A stretch of 64,000 bases of DNA from Athripsodes cinereus (taxonomy: Eukaryota; Arthropoda; Insecta; Trichoptera; Leptoceridae): positions 15,807,982 to 15,871,981 of the forward strand of contig OX388314.1 in the NCBI GenBank assembly GCA_947579605.1, read 5' to 3'. The position numbers and the translations under genes were made by a program. Every line of letters starts with the position of its first letter. The stretch's first letter is position 1. The notes beneath the pieces are model-generated. The model was not told the origin of the DNA, did not search any database, and saw only the letters and a program-made list of their open reading frames with translations. Shown here piece after piece: positions 38,447-50,900 of the stretch.

Positions 38447-38471
38447 CTCATTATATATATATCTATAAATT

Positions 38472-41438
38472 TTTTGAACCGGTATCTACCATAGAAATAT
38501 TCTATTCTATTCTTCTCAAGGACATCCACTCGTTTGCGAGTGATTTAGGTACCATAGAAATAATGTATCTGCTCTACATATGTATGTACATCGGGAAATT
38601 CTAAAAAAATATGTGACGCAAAATTAACAACATTGTGCATTGAAACACTTCACACATTCGTGCAGAAACGTTTTAATTTAATTTAATTAATATCTTTATC
38701 AAAAAATATTTTCTTTTGTTGATCGTGTATAATAATATCAACACATTGAATAGGTTTACCAACAATTAACAGCTATATGCAAATTGATAAAAAAAAATAT
38801 ACTTACAAAAGATAATGGTATGCCTAGAAAGCAAAATGTATGTCAATATATTTTACTTTAGTATATTTATTATTCTATGATATATTTGAAGTCACATTGT
38901 ACGTATAGATACAATTATTTATTAAAATAATATAAATATAAATGAAAACATATGTTAATAGGTGGCGATCGACAAACCGGCAATTTATTAGTTTAATTTA
39001 AAAGAATGAAATTGAAACCTTTATCATACATTAATTTATTGATATCATTGATGTGAGCAAAATATCATTGAAACATATTTATAACTTGCCTCATATAAAT
39101 GCAACAATAAAATATTATTGTCATAATTTGACAACCAACATTCAAAACTGAATCTCTAATTTATAAAGAATTGACAAAGCAATAAACTTATTTTCTTCCC
39201 TGCATTAGACAAAGAAAAAAATATACCTATATCTCACATTATGAATATTCCAATTTTAAAATCATACCATCGGTTGTCGATAAACACATAATTATGTCAA
39301 ACGTGAGTTAATTTGACTCCCTTATTTTATGATTCTCAATTCTGTCCACATATACATGGACATACATGTCTTGTAAGTAAGGATACCACTTGTCAAAAAG
39401 GGTAGGCCCGGAGATTTAGGAATAATGGGTAGGTAGGTATATTTTATTAAACGAAACATAATTTAAGGAGAAATTGTTTATTAATGAATTTCAAGTGAAT
39501 AAGTATTCTCTCTACACACCATCACGGCATATCTCATATCTGGGATAGCTAGCAGAACAACTGCATGTAATAAATATGCTAGCCGTTCTATCCATGCCGA
39601 CAAAATATTAAAACATTTAGGGTGGGTGACAAATCTCACAGCTTAATTTAAGGTGTTAAAAAAGTTTTGAAACTGTCCAAGACAGAAATGCATACCTTCA
39701 TGTGACATTCAACATTCGGGAGACCTGACATCACACTAAAAGAAGAAAACTATGTAGTAAATTAACAACAACAAAAATCATAGCTAGTAAGTAATTACAG
39801 AAAGAATAATCCATGTGCTATTAATATGAAATTTATCCACAGACACTTTGGTATAAAAATGTTATCCAAAAAATACTTTTATCAATTAAGTTGACAGACT
39901 TCTAAGCTAACTAAAATGAAAACAGAGACATGCCAATATTTTACTTTAAGTGTATGTAAAAAAAACTAAAACATGGAAAGACGATTCAAATATCTGATAC
40001 TGTTAACAAATTACCCGTGGTAATTTGCGAAGGATGCTCAGATACAAACAAGAGTGTATGAATAATTTATTTTATTTTCGACTATTGGTTTTTATAGATA
40101 TAACTAATTTGTGAATGTTTTACTGAAACATTTCTAGATTTCACAGACAGATTCAAAATAATTCCAATTCATTATGCTTCATACACCTGTTATCATGACT
40201 GCATTTTTAAAATTGTCTTTATTTTTAAAATGTATTCCAAATTCAAATGAATTAAAATGTTCAGATACAAAAACCAAAAGTATGGATTGCACTAGGCAGA
40301 TACTAAAGAATGTCACAATATGAGAAACGTATATTCCTCAGAGAAATTGTGTGATGGGAAATATAAACATTGATTTTTTTCTATATAATATATCACTAAA
40401 TGTAATAAATATACAGAACTCCATCTCAGAATTGAAGATGGAAGTGTTCAGATGGAAGAAATGACTAATGATAATCTAGCCATTTCTTCATAAAAGAGTA
40501 AGATATATTGATTCTATTATGGAAGCCCTATGGATAAACCATTTGTCAGTAACTCACTCTTTTTTTTATTTACCTCGACCTTTTCGACTGGTTATTGCAG
40601 TATTCTTTTGTACAAAAGTTTATTTTTTGTAACTTAAATCCTTAACCAGTCTAACTTATTTTTGTAACTAAAATCCTTGACCAACCTAATCTATTTTTTG
40701 TAACTAAAATCCAGTTATTATTTGAACAATCTAATATCCAACATTTCACCTTATATTCTAGGCACTCTTAACTATAATTTAGATATCCAAACAAGTTTAC
40801 ATACATTATTATCTATCTAGAGTCAGTCACTATATAATATGTATGGTAAGTTGAATGAGATAGCAGGCTGTTGTGTGTAATTTATTGACATCTCATGGTA
40901 CTGAATCAAAGCAATTTATCTTGCGTTAACACAGACAATTTGTCAATCTGCTTGTGTCTTCTTGATGATGACTATAATTTAATGTCAACCAATACTATAT
41001 ACTAATTAAAATGTCTTAACATATAACATTATAACATACAAGTACCATTACTGATACATCCAAATTAAGAAGTCTTTGAGTCAAATTATTATTTAAATAA
41101 ATGTGTGGAGGAAAATAAAACTCTTGTATCTTATTTAATAATCATAATGTTTATTTTATAGGTATAAAAGTTATAATTAGCAGGTACATGATTATACCTT
41201 ATGGAATGTATTATTAAAATAAATCAATCACTATAAAAATGTTCAATAACCTCATAATGTCTCAATGTTATTAAATACAGTGTAAAACATGTAATAAAAA
41301 ATTTCATCAAAATGGATAATGGAACATCTTGTAAATCAATTTTAGTTTTTTTTTAAGAAAAACTACAAGTCATATTTTATTCTACATTTTATAAAAAATA
41401 TATTTTACAGATATTTCTAGTAGCATTGCAAAACAAAT
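38472..41438. other. AT-rich non-coding stretch
   Basis: No gene. A TTTGCGAGTGATTTAGG block at about 38533 recurs in reverse at about 43957 and, diverged, at 47960, marking another low-copy repeat. A family A copy at 39518 is listed separately. AAATAAA-type signals on the minus strand near 41380 and 41150 could end the BTB-TLDc transcript. Confidence 0.4.
39518..39665 (-). repeat. Family A retroposon fragment
   Basis: ACACCATCACGGCATATCTC, GGGATAGCTAGCAG, CTGCATGTAATAAATATGC and AGGGTGGGTGACAAATCTC blocks match family A in reverse orientation with moderate divergence. Confidence 0.65.
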
Positions 41439-41593
41439 CGTCGTTGGATCAATGAAACCTCTTATGTGTCAATTTTTTTCGAAGATGAGATATTGGTACC
41501 AAATTGTTCGGCCCGACGAGACGAATCGTTTGATACCAATATCTCATATTCGAAAAAAATTGACACATAAGAGGTTTCATTGATCCAACGACG
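41439..41593. repeat. Long hairpin, 65-bp arms, downstream of BTB-TLDc stop
   Basis: The segment 41439-41503 is the reverse complement of 41529-41593 with two mismatches, around a 25-base centre. AAAT flanks both sides and may be a target duplication. It lies 178 bases beyond the BTB-TLDc stop codon on that gene's transcribed side, so it may fall in the 3' UTR. It is most likely a foldback MITE. If transcribed, the RNA would form a long, nearly perfect stem. Confidence 0.85.
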
Positions 41594-41770
41594 AAATACA
41601 TTAATATATAGTTTTCTGAATTTTAAATTGACATTTCGATTCCAAAATTTTATTCGATATTCTAAAATTTAGAAACATTAGAGCAAATGATATGACAAGT
41701 GTATTCAAAATCATACAACCATTGTCATCATAAAGTTATTAGAACACGTTTGTATCGTGGTTACCATATT

Positions 41771-41993
41771 TCAATATCTTTCATGTTTAGGTCTATTGTT
41801 GGAAGGATGTGTCACAGCATCTGTTGTGAATACTTCATAATTGACAACAGTGAAGTCATAAGCTCCCATTAAACTGGATGAACTGGCTCCTTCACCATCA
41901 TATGAATGTGGGAGGTTTGAATAACTCTCCATGTTAGTATTGCAATTGTGTGATATGAGAAAATCAGCACCTGCGCCAAATATTGGACCACAT
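41771..41993 (-). CDS. BTB-TLDc terminal exon i
   Basis: Acceptor TTTTTAG. It encodes residues 394-466 and a TGA stop: [11 protein letters not shown], a Ser-rich loop, [11 protein letters not shown], then a short basic tail (R-P-K-H-E-R-Y). Confidence 0.95.
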
Positions 41994-44900
41994 CTAAAAA
42001 AAAACAAATGAGACAGAAGTTAAATATCTCGCAAGAATATTTTTAAAATCTAAACAAATGAAGGAGAAACCTCAGTAAATCAGTGTGATATTCAGAATTT
42101 AAACTATTTGTTTTACACTCAAAAGGTGATCAAGAGAAGAATGAGAAATTTTAGTTTGTTCCTTTTAGGGCCGCGATATCCAAAACGTTAACCAAGTAGT
42201 TAACTTGTTGTCAAGAGTTAACCATAAGTTAACTCAAGAAATGGTGATATCCAATGTCTGTTACGGAGATAACAAGTGGTTATTTATAACCACCCGATTT
42301 TCATGAGTTGACTATCGAAACCACGAGTTAACTTTGAGAATGAATATTTTTTTCGTCTGTAGATGGTGCTATATATGTCATCAATTTGACAGTTACATAG
42401 TTTGTCATTTTGGTTTGAGAATATTGTGTTATAATAATATAATATATTGATCAAAACTGGATAATTATCTTCATAATAATGTTGATACATCATCCGATGA
42501 ACAATATTATTGATACTTTCAAAACACTCGTCAACATTAGCAACACGTTAAAATTTAAAATGGCGGCTCCAAACAACCAGTGAAGTGTCAAATAACTTCC
42601 CTAGTGTTGCCACTCGTACTACAAAAGTGCGTAAAAATTAAATTTCAACCGATTTTTACTATATGTGAATAATGTTTACATCACTACAGAAAGTTAACCT
42701 CTGGTTTAAGTAACCATTGTAAATTATTTTTATGATATCACCAAACGCCGAACATGAACAAGTTAACTCATACCAGTTGATTACTTAACCACTGGTTAAC
42801 TTCTATTTGGATATCGCGGCCCTTATTCATTTATTAATTCTCCATCAATGTATTTTCAGAGAACACGGTGAAAAATAAGTTTCAAAGTGGTTTTGTGTAA
42901 ACAGAATAATCTCTTTCCAAGCTATTCTCAATGCTCTCACTGGAGCCAGTAGAGTAAATATCTCAACACAAAATTAAATAAACGAGGCAGACAGAAGGGT
43001 ATCTGAAAAAAGTGCTCAAGTGGAGAAAGGACCAGAGTCACAAGCTATGTCTACCTTAACGTAGGTCACAAGGGTAGAAAAAAAACAAAATGAATAAATG
43101 TCAACTTACTCGGGATGATAACAGATGGCGTATGGTTTCTTGACAATGTTGAACTTGGCTGGAGCTTCAGGGTTGCCATGTAAAACAAACAGGAAGGCTT
43201 TCTCAGATGGAATGTAACCACCTTTATGACTTGTTTTATGCCAGGCCACATCACTAAAACCTCCGCTCACCTCACCACGACTTCCCTATAGAACATATTT
43301 TAGATAAGTTTAGAGATTAACACATCAAAAATTTTCTACCTGTAATATGTCATTTACACTCCAATCTCAACCATTCTTGATACTCCCAACAATTTAAATA
43401 TTCACCGGCACTATTTTAAACTAACAATATAGAAATATTTCTATATTCGCTGGCTACAACGCAGTTTGATCACTACCATGAAAATCCACCTCTATCCTCG
43501 GGAAATAATTTTTAAAATATTTAAGCCGATTTGGACCAATCACAGGCCTTTATTTCAAATTTTCCAATAAGGCGGATTGCACAATAAGTTACCAATTTCA
43601 AGGTAAGTATTACTAAACAAATATTGTTGTTTGCATGCAAATTTACTTTGGTTTTTTTTTCAGTTTCCATGTTCTTGGATCCATGAAGATTTGCAGGCAA
43701 TTTCCTCAATTAACACATTATGATGGTAAATTTAAACAAGTGTTTCTTTCTACTATAGATTATTGATTCCGAGAGAGACGTCTTTCGACATATCAGGTCA
43801 TTATCAATCTGAGACGTCTATTAAAGACGTCTCTCTCGGAATCAATAATCTATAGTAGAAAGAAACACTTGTTTCAATTACATAATTATGGAATTCTACT
43901 ACGTGTGCACTGACACAATTAATACATAATATTATTATTATCATAAAAACATCTCTCCCTAAATCACTCGCAAACATGTGGATGGCCTTGAGAAGAATAG
44001 AATAAAAACATCTCCAAAATTTAATTCCATTGAATCAATGTTGAGCCATCTGTTGAAATTAACTGAAACCAAAATGATTCTGGTCTATATATTAATATAC
44101 CTACTCCAGCGTCACCACCAGCTTTTATATTCATTCCACGGCGGTGCTAATAAGTAAGTGAATATTTTCTAAGAAATCAGATTTATTAAAAAAATTTAAT
44201 TATGATGTGAAAGAATGTACGAACATATACTTACATAATATTTTTATATGTCTTAGGCTAATTATTGAAACTAAGATTACTAAAACAAAATTAACATTGA
44301 ATGTAATTTTAAAGTATTGTTTCATTTAATATAGGATTTTTAAAATACTTTACACTTATCAATTTATGTACTCTAAAATCAAACAAGATGATTTTTTCAT
44401 ATATTTTAATACATGTACTACGCTACAATGTTAAGTAAAATTCTCACTTTCCTTCAAATAAGTGAATCAACATTTTAAAATCTGCTTTTTATATAATACA
44501 CTGGCTCCGCCATGATAAAAGCATAAAAGCTGGTGGTGGCACTCAAATATATATTGACTATGATTCTGATATGGCACAGATTATGTATGATTGAAGTGGT
44601 GTACTTTTTTTCACTTAATAAATGAAAACCCACAACCTATTCATATTTGGGTAGCATATTTCATTACATTATTATGTAATTCAATTTGTATAAATTAAAC
44701 ATGCACTTATATCGTAAAAAAAATATGTACTCCATAATTATGTGACATTATTTTGGTAAGGTAATACTGTATCTAGGGATTGCAATCCAGCAAAGTGGGA
44801 TCCCGCAATCCAGCGGGATCCGCGTTATTTTAGGGTCTGCGGGATCCCGCAAATGCTTGCGGATCCGCAAGTGCGGATCCGCAAGTGCGAATCCGCAAAC

Positions 44901-47900
44901 TGAAGATTTTCCGAAAGTCGCCAACTAAAGGTGATACATATTTGCAAAAATACTCAAAGAAGAAACAGGAAAAGAATTATGCTTAATCTTAGATTGCTGC
45001 ACTCGCTAAAACAGCTTGCTTAATATGTTAGAAAGATTTTAGTCTCAAAGTTTGCATTGAGAAGGCTCTCATCGACATTGCATCTGACATAAAATTTACG
45101 CACAAAATCAAAAAGGTGATTGGTATTATGCAGAAGAGAGTCTACACTAATAACGGCAGATATATGTAACATTTCGATTTATTTTAGAGAGGTTAGAGAA
45201 GCCAGACACAGTATTAAGCGATGTAATATCCGGGGCGCTGCGTGCAAGAGTGAAAGAAAGATGCAGTGAAATTACAGCTATGTTGATTTATTTTCCGCAT
45301 CCAAAAAAATATGACTAAGAGTTGAAAACGTGCAATTCAATATTTGTAATGCCGAAAAAGAATAAGTTGCGGCAAGAAATGAAAAACATGTTACATCGAG
45401 TCATTATAGAAGACGCTCAAAATGTAGAATTTGTAGCTGTAGGTGATGTAATTGCAGATAATTGTCAACAGTCTCTGAATGTGGAAAACAATTTAACTTT
45501 ACAAATGGAATAAGAAATGTAGCAAGACGATGAAGATTACACTAAACAGATAGAAACTGGACAAGAGAAATGCTTCGAAAAAATATTGAAAAAAGAAATG
45601 GCAGCATTTAAAAGTGATGGAGTTAAAGAAAAGTATTTGACTTTGTTGCACGACTTTTTTTTATTTTTTATTTTATAGTTTACGCAAACATACAGTTATT
45701 ACAATACATAGGAAATACAAATAGATAAAAAAATCGGCACATAAACCAGCAAAGTTTGCTTTTTATTAAGAGCCCTTGATAGGTAGGGAACTCGAAATTG
45801 TCACATGATTTTACGCAACCATTTTTCAACATTGATTATTAATTAATTGCAATATTTTCGTGATCGAGATGATATTTTTACTGTTTGTTTTTGATAATAT
45901 CAAAATTTGAACATATTTTAATGTATTTTTAATAATAATAAAAAAAATAACCGAGAGATTCATGTAGAAATTATCGATTGAAAAACACCTTCCGAAATTT
46001 CATCACGACTAGCAGAGGTATTTTAAGACAATCATCTTAGAGGTTACATAAATGATGAAGTAAATTTAGCTCCAAGGATGCTTTAGAAAAAACCTATTTT
46101 TCTTAAATTTGAGTAATATTTAGCCGTATTTTTTTTAATATGCGAAAAAAATGGGATTTGTGACGTGCACATAAGAAAATATAATTTTTAGTTCGTCAAG
46201 TTCGAATAAGGAAAACATATTTAAAACAATTTTAATTGAATAATTTGTCATATGATTATAATAGCGTGATGTGTTATTTATATTTTGAGATTTTCATTTT
46301 AAATTTTCCGCTTGCGGGAAAGTTTTTATGAAAATTTCCGTAGAACTCAAAATTCGGTTTTAGTTCGGCCAGCCGAGCCAAAGAGTCGGCACGCTGTTGA
46401 ATCTGCGTCTGATTATTTATTTAAAATTATTAAAAAATAGAGATGGTTTATGCTTGAAACTACATAATTACAGCACTAGATTACTTGATTTTTACCAAGG
46501 AAACATATTTTTATATGTGTCATCAAGTAATCCCTATATAAATGTTTTTTTTTTCATAAAAAAAAACATTATAACTTAATATACCTAAATAATATTTATT
46601 TCCATGTCTGTCAAAATGCGAATCGACGAATACGAGAATGAGTGTTCAGTACTATAGATGAGGAGTTCACAAGTAAAGGCACACCGATCCATTTTTCACA
46701 AATATTTAACTATGAATGAAGTAAAATAAATCAGTGAAGTTGATATTTTCAACCGACGGTTCTCGGTGGAAATTCATGTTGAATTACTTACAAATAAATC
46801 ACTTATTTATATTATATCCACTGTGACTTTTAATCAATAAAAAGTCACAGTTTAAACACTACAAATAAGTGTTTTATATAATTAATTCAAATAAATTAGT
46901 ATTTTTTTATTTTTAATTTAATGTTGGTGAACTTGTTTGTGTACTTAATAAAACTGTAGATTGACCTCAGCATATCCGCCTATTTCTCTTTTTGCTTATT
47001 AGTTGCAACATATTTCTTTTCTAATGATAAACGCAAAGTGCCAGCTAATATCCAATTATTAAAAGATGAATACAGAAAATATGCTCTTAACACTAAATTA
47101 CAGTTCGTATACCTTACAAAGACTATGATAAAATAATACAAATACATAGAAATATATCCGGTATCAGGGATCTAAATTGCTGCCGGTACCTACTCTGCAA
47201 AGAATTCACCAAATTTATTTAGGTATGCTGTTTTCTTAGTTTCAATGTTCTAGAGTTGATGTAGGTAACTTTGTGTATGAACTCCTCAGAATGACATTCA
47301 CCGATGTCAATATTGTTGTCATAGCAACATTTTGTTATTTTTGTGAGTATTAGTATTAAATCAGAAATATACTAAATACACTGATTTATAGTTTTATTTT
47401 AATTTTTTCATTATTTAAAATGACGAAAGAGTCATTACGAATGTTAAGAAAAAATAAATTAGCTACATATTATTCACATGATCAAAATGAGTGAGTATAT
47501 TATAATGGTTGATTTATATTATATTGTTTTTGACATATTTTTTTTTGTAACGTAACCTTTCCTAAAGTAATTATTAAAAATAAAATATTTTAATACGCGT
47601 GAGTAAGCAAACAATGTTTCTGATAGAATAAATTAATAAATTCTTTATGTTTTATACTTTCCAGATTATCAGATGATTAGATGATTAGTGACATTAAAAC
47701 GGTGATGGAGAATTACTAAGACTTGAATTATCATTTGCAAATGTAAGTACATACATAGTTCTTAACTGATATCCTGATATTTAGGTATATAGTAAAATCA
47801 GCACGTATTATCTTATTTTCATGTTACTATTTCAAATAAGCTGATATATGAATACACGCAACATGTTTGAATCTCGGATACATATGTATGTTTTAAAACA

Positions 47901-50900
47901 AGCTTTGGTACAATTATTATTATTTTATTTTATGTATTTATTCATGATGCTATTCACTAGTTTGCGAATGATTTAAGTATTCCATAAATGTAATAAGTAA
48001 TAATATAAAATTAGTTTGTGAATCAATAGTGAGAAAATGGTTTAATGTAAAAATATATCTCAGCATGCATTTGATTTTTAGATTATTATGAGTATTCGAA
48101 GTTTTCTAAATATGCATATTATATATTTACATATTTGCAGAAACCACTTTGCATGTATGGTTACTATGGAAACATATAATATTTATATTTTGACATTCCA
48201 TTTCCACGTGAAATTTTAGCACAAAGACATTGTACTTTAATAAGACTGTGCATTATTGGCCGGTTTCAATAATCTATCTATCCGCTCCTGTCGATTGAAA
48301 TCTATTGTGTTCTATATTTTGAATCATACATTTCAATCGATAGTCACGGATAGATAGGTTATTGAAACCGGCCATAAGACACGATTACACATTAAATCAC
48401 TTTATTGCTATAATTTTGTTTTATTTCGATGATGAAAAAATACTCTGCAAATATATGGACAGATTGTAAATTTATCCTTGGATTATGATGACTCAAATCT
48501 TTTTTTGTGATACTAAAGATGCATGAATCATTCTCTCCAAATCCCGGCCTTTTTGTTGTTTGCAATTTAATGGTGGAGTCAAAAATAATAAACAAGGGAA
48601 AAACATATTAAATATTCTTTTATACTTTTGCAGCACTGGTGCCACAGTCGCCGTTTCTTAAGGCAGCCATCATTGTCACTTAATTTGACGTCCCAGAAGA
48701 AAGAATAAATTATGGTCAACTCAATGCAGAATGGTGCAACAAATTATGGATAAACTCAAATATACCTACTTTACGTGTACTTTTTAAGGTGTATAATATA
48801 AATTATATAATTGTTGCAGAATAAAACTGAGTATTATTAAAAAAAAAGTATTTGAGTACTTTATTGGAAATATACCCACTTATACGCCCACATATATGTA
48901 CATACAACAAGGTAGACATGTAAAGCTAATAAGCTTTTTTATGACCAATGATTTGATGAATCTATCTATACCCTCACGCCACATCCCACGTGGAGTAAGC
49001 AGAGAGAAGGGAACGCCAATTAAGTAAACACCTACCACTATCCAGCAAAAATAATAATAGTCTACCTACCTACGTGTTTGCTATATTCATGTATAGGTAT
49101 ATGTAGGCCTATTTATAACTCTTGGGGCATGAATGCTCTCTCGCAGGTGGGCCTTGTTGACCTCTGGTGCATCAATTGCATTATACATGCCGTTTTTTCA
49201 ATGGAGTGCACAATCTTGTTAAAAATTATGTCTTTGTACGCAATGATTTTTGTGTCATTTGGTGTCATAGATAATGAGTGAAATATACATCACGTACGTC
49301 GCATTTTTTATCTCCTTTTTCACTTACCGCAAAAAGAGAGACAGTGATTTTTTAATGTTCGTAGTTTTTCGGACATAATATTAACTATATTTACGTGTGT
49401 TAGTGACCAAGCGGTGTATAGATAATGAGTGAAATATACTTCATTTCTTTATCTCCCTTTTCACTTACCGCAAAAAGAGAGACAGTATTTTTTTAATGCT
49501 TCGTAGTTTATTGGTTCGTACGTAGTTTAAAAGTTAAAATTTGGAGTAAACACCTGTTTTTAGGCAATTTTTTGCATATAGTCGAACGATTTCAAATTAA
49601 ATTCTGGCTGTGAAGTCCTGTTAAGTATCTAACCAACAATTAGTGTGGGGGCAGAATGAGCCTTTTCGGTCGCTGGCTACATATGTAGTTCCTTAAGAAG
49701 TATCTTGGAAGATAACATCATTAATGCTATTTTTTTTAAATCATTTTTCTAAAAAGAGAAGTGACTTTTCATTTGATATTTTAAAATTAGTTCCATAATA
49801 CTTGATTGATTAGATAATGAATTAGTAAGAAAAATTAAAGACCTAAAAAAATAGTACCTATAGTTAGTTATGTCAAATTCATATATGACAGTATAGTTAT
49901 TTATGTTATATTCAATTATGTACAGTAAGATGTTGTTATTTTTTGCAATTTTTAATAATCCAGCGGGATCCCGCGGGATCCCGCTGGATTGGAGTCAATC
50001 CAACAAAAATCCCGCGGGATTGAAAACGGTGCGGGATTGCAATCCCTAACTGTATCACTCTTTTTTTTACAAATACATGCTAATATTTTTTTTTCAGGAA
50101 TAACAATGAATTAGGTTTGATTACTTTAAAATAATGCAATTGTAATATAAAAAAATAACATTATTGTGAGTGTAGAAGCTGTTTCAATTAGCACATGGCA
50201 AGGGGGTCTAAATCACAGTGGAAAAAGAGATTGACTGTATCTCACCATGGCCAATATCATGACGGGAGCCACCCCATCACAGTGTGCATGAAAGGCTGCA
50301 GCAGAGTACGCATGGGATGATGCCCTAAACACCAATCTCCATGTTTGCTTTGGTACTCCATACCTGATAAAATTCAACAGATATTTAAAAAGAATAAATG
50401 AGACATAGAGATCAATGAATAATTGTCCAATTCGTCAATTGTGTTTGCTGCCAAAATAAGCATAAATTATTTAGTTCTGATCAACTAATATTCTAATAAA
50501 TGAAATAATAAAAAATTAATGATAAAGAAGACATTTATTTGAGTTTTATTTAATTGCAGGGTTCATTTAGATTACGTACATCGATTTACATAAAATCATA
50601 TTAAATGCAATATCTAATATCCACTCACCAATTATTTAAAATACTTTGAAGTGGTGCTTTCTCATGTTGTAAAATTACTGATCCAGGAAAGAGATTAGTG
50701 GACAATCTGAAACAAAATTTAATTTATAATTTCATATATATGTTGTAGAAAGGTGAGAAGAGGACATCTTTCCTAGCTCCAGGATATCTGAGTATGGGCA
50801 CATATGATAAGTATAAGAGAACTATTTACTACGGCACAGGACAGAGAACATTTCTCACATGTGATTTTAAAAGTTGAGGAGACATGACTAGAACACTTAA

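Larger units (their letters stand above)
44774..50048 (+). mobile_element. hAT transposon, 5.3 kb, with 8-bp target duplication
   Basis: ACTGTATC lies at 44766-44773 and 50049-50056. The ends are inverted repeats starting TAGGGATTGCAATCC. Inside both ends lie clusters of GCGGATCCGC and GCGGGATCCCGC palindromes. The interior holds a hAT transposase relic (44948-45650), a nested hairpin MITE (48257-48374) and a local duplication (49261-49512). An 8-bp duplication with subterminal repeat clusters is the hAT signature. The element fills most of the intron between exons g and h of the BTB-TLDc gene. Orientation follows the relic. Confidence 0.9.

Noticed and set aside
47418..47700. Short ATG frame ending at a GTGAGT-like donor, followed by a TTTCCAG acceptor
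   Set aside because: Joined, it gives fewer than 35 residues with no family, inside a decayed hAT element. Chance is the simpler explanation.
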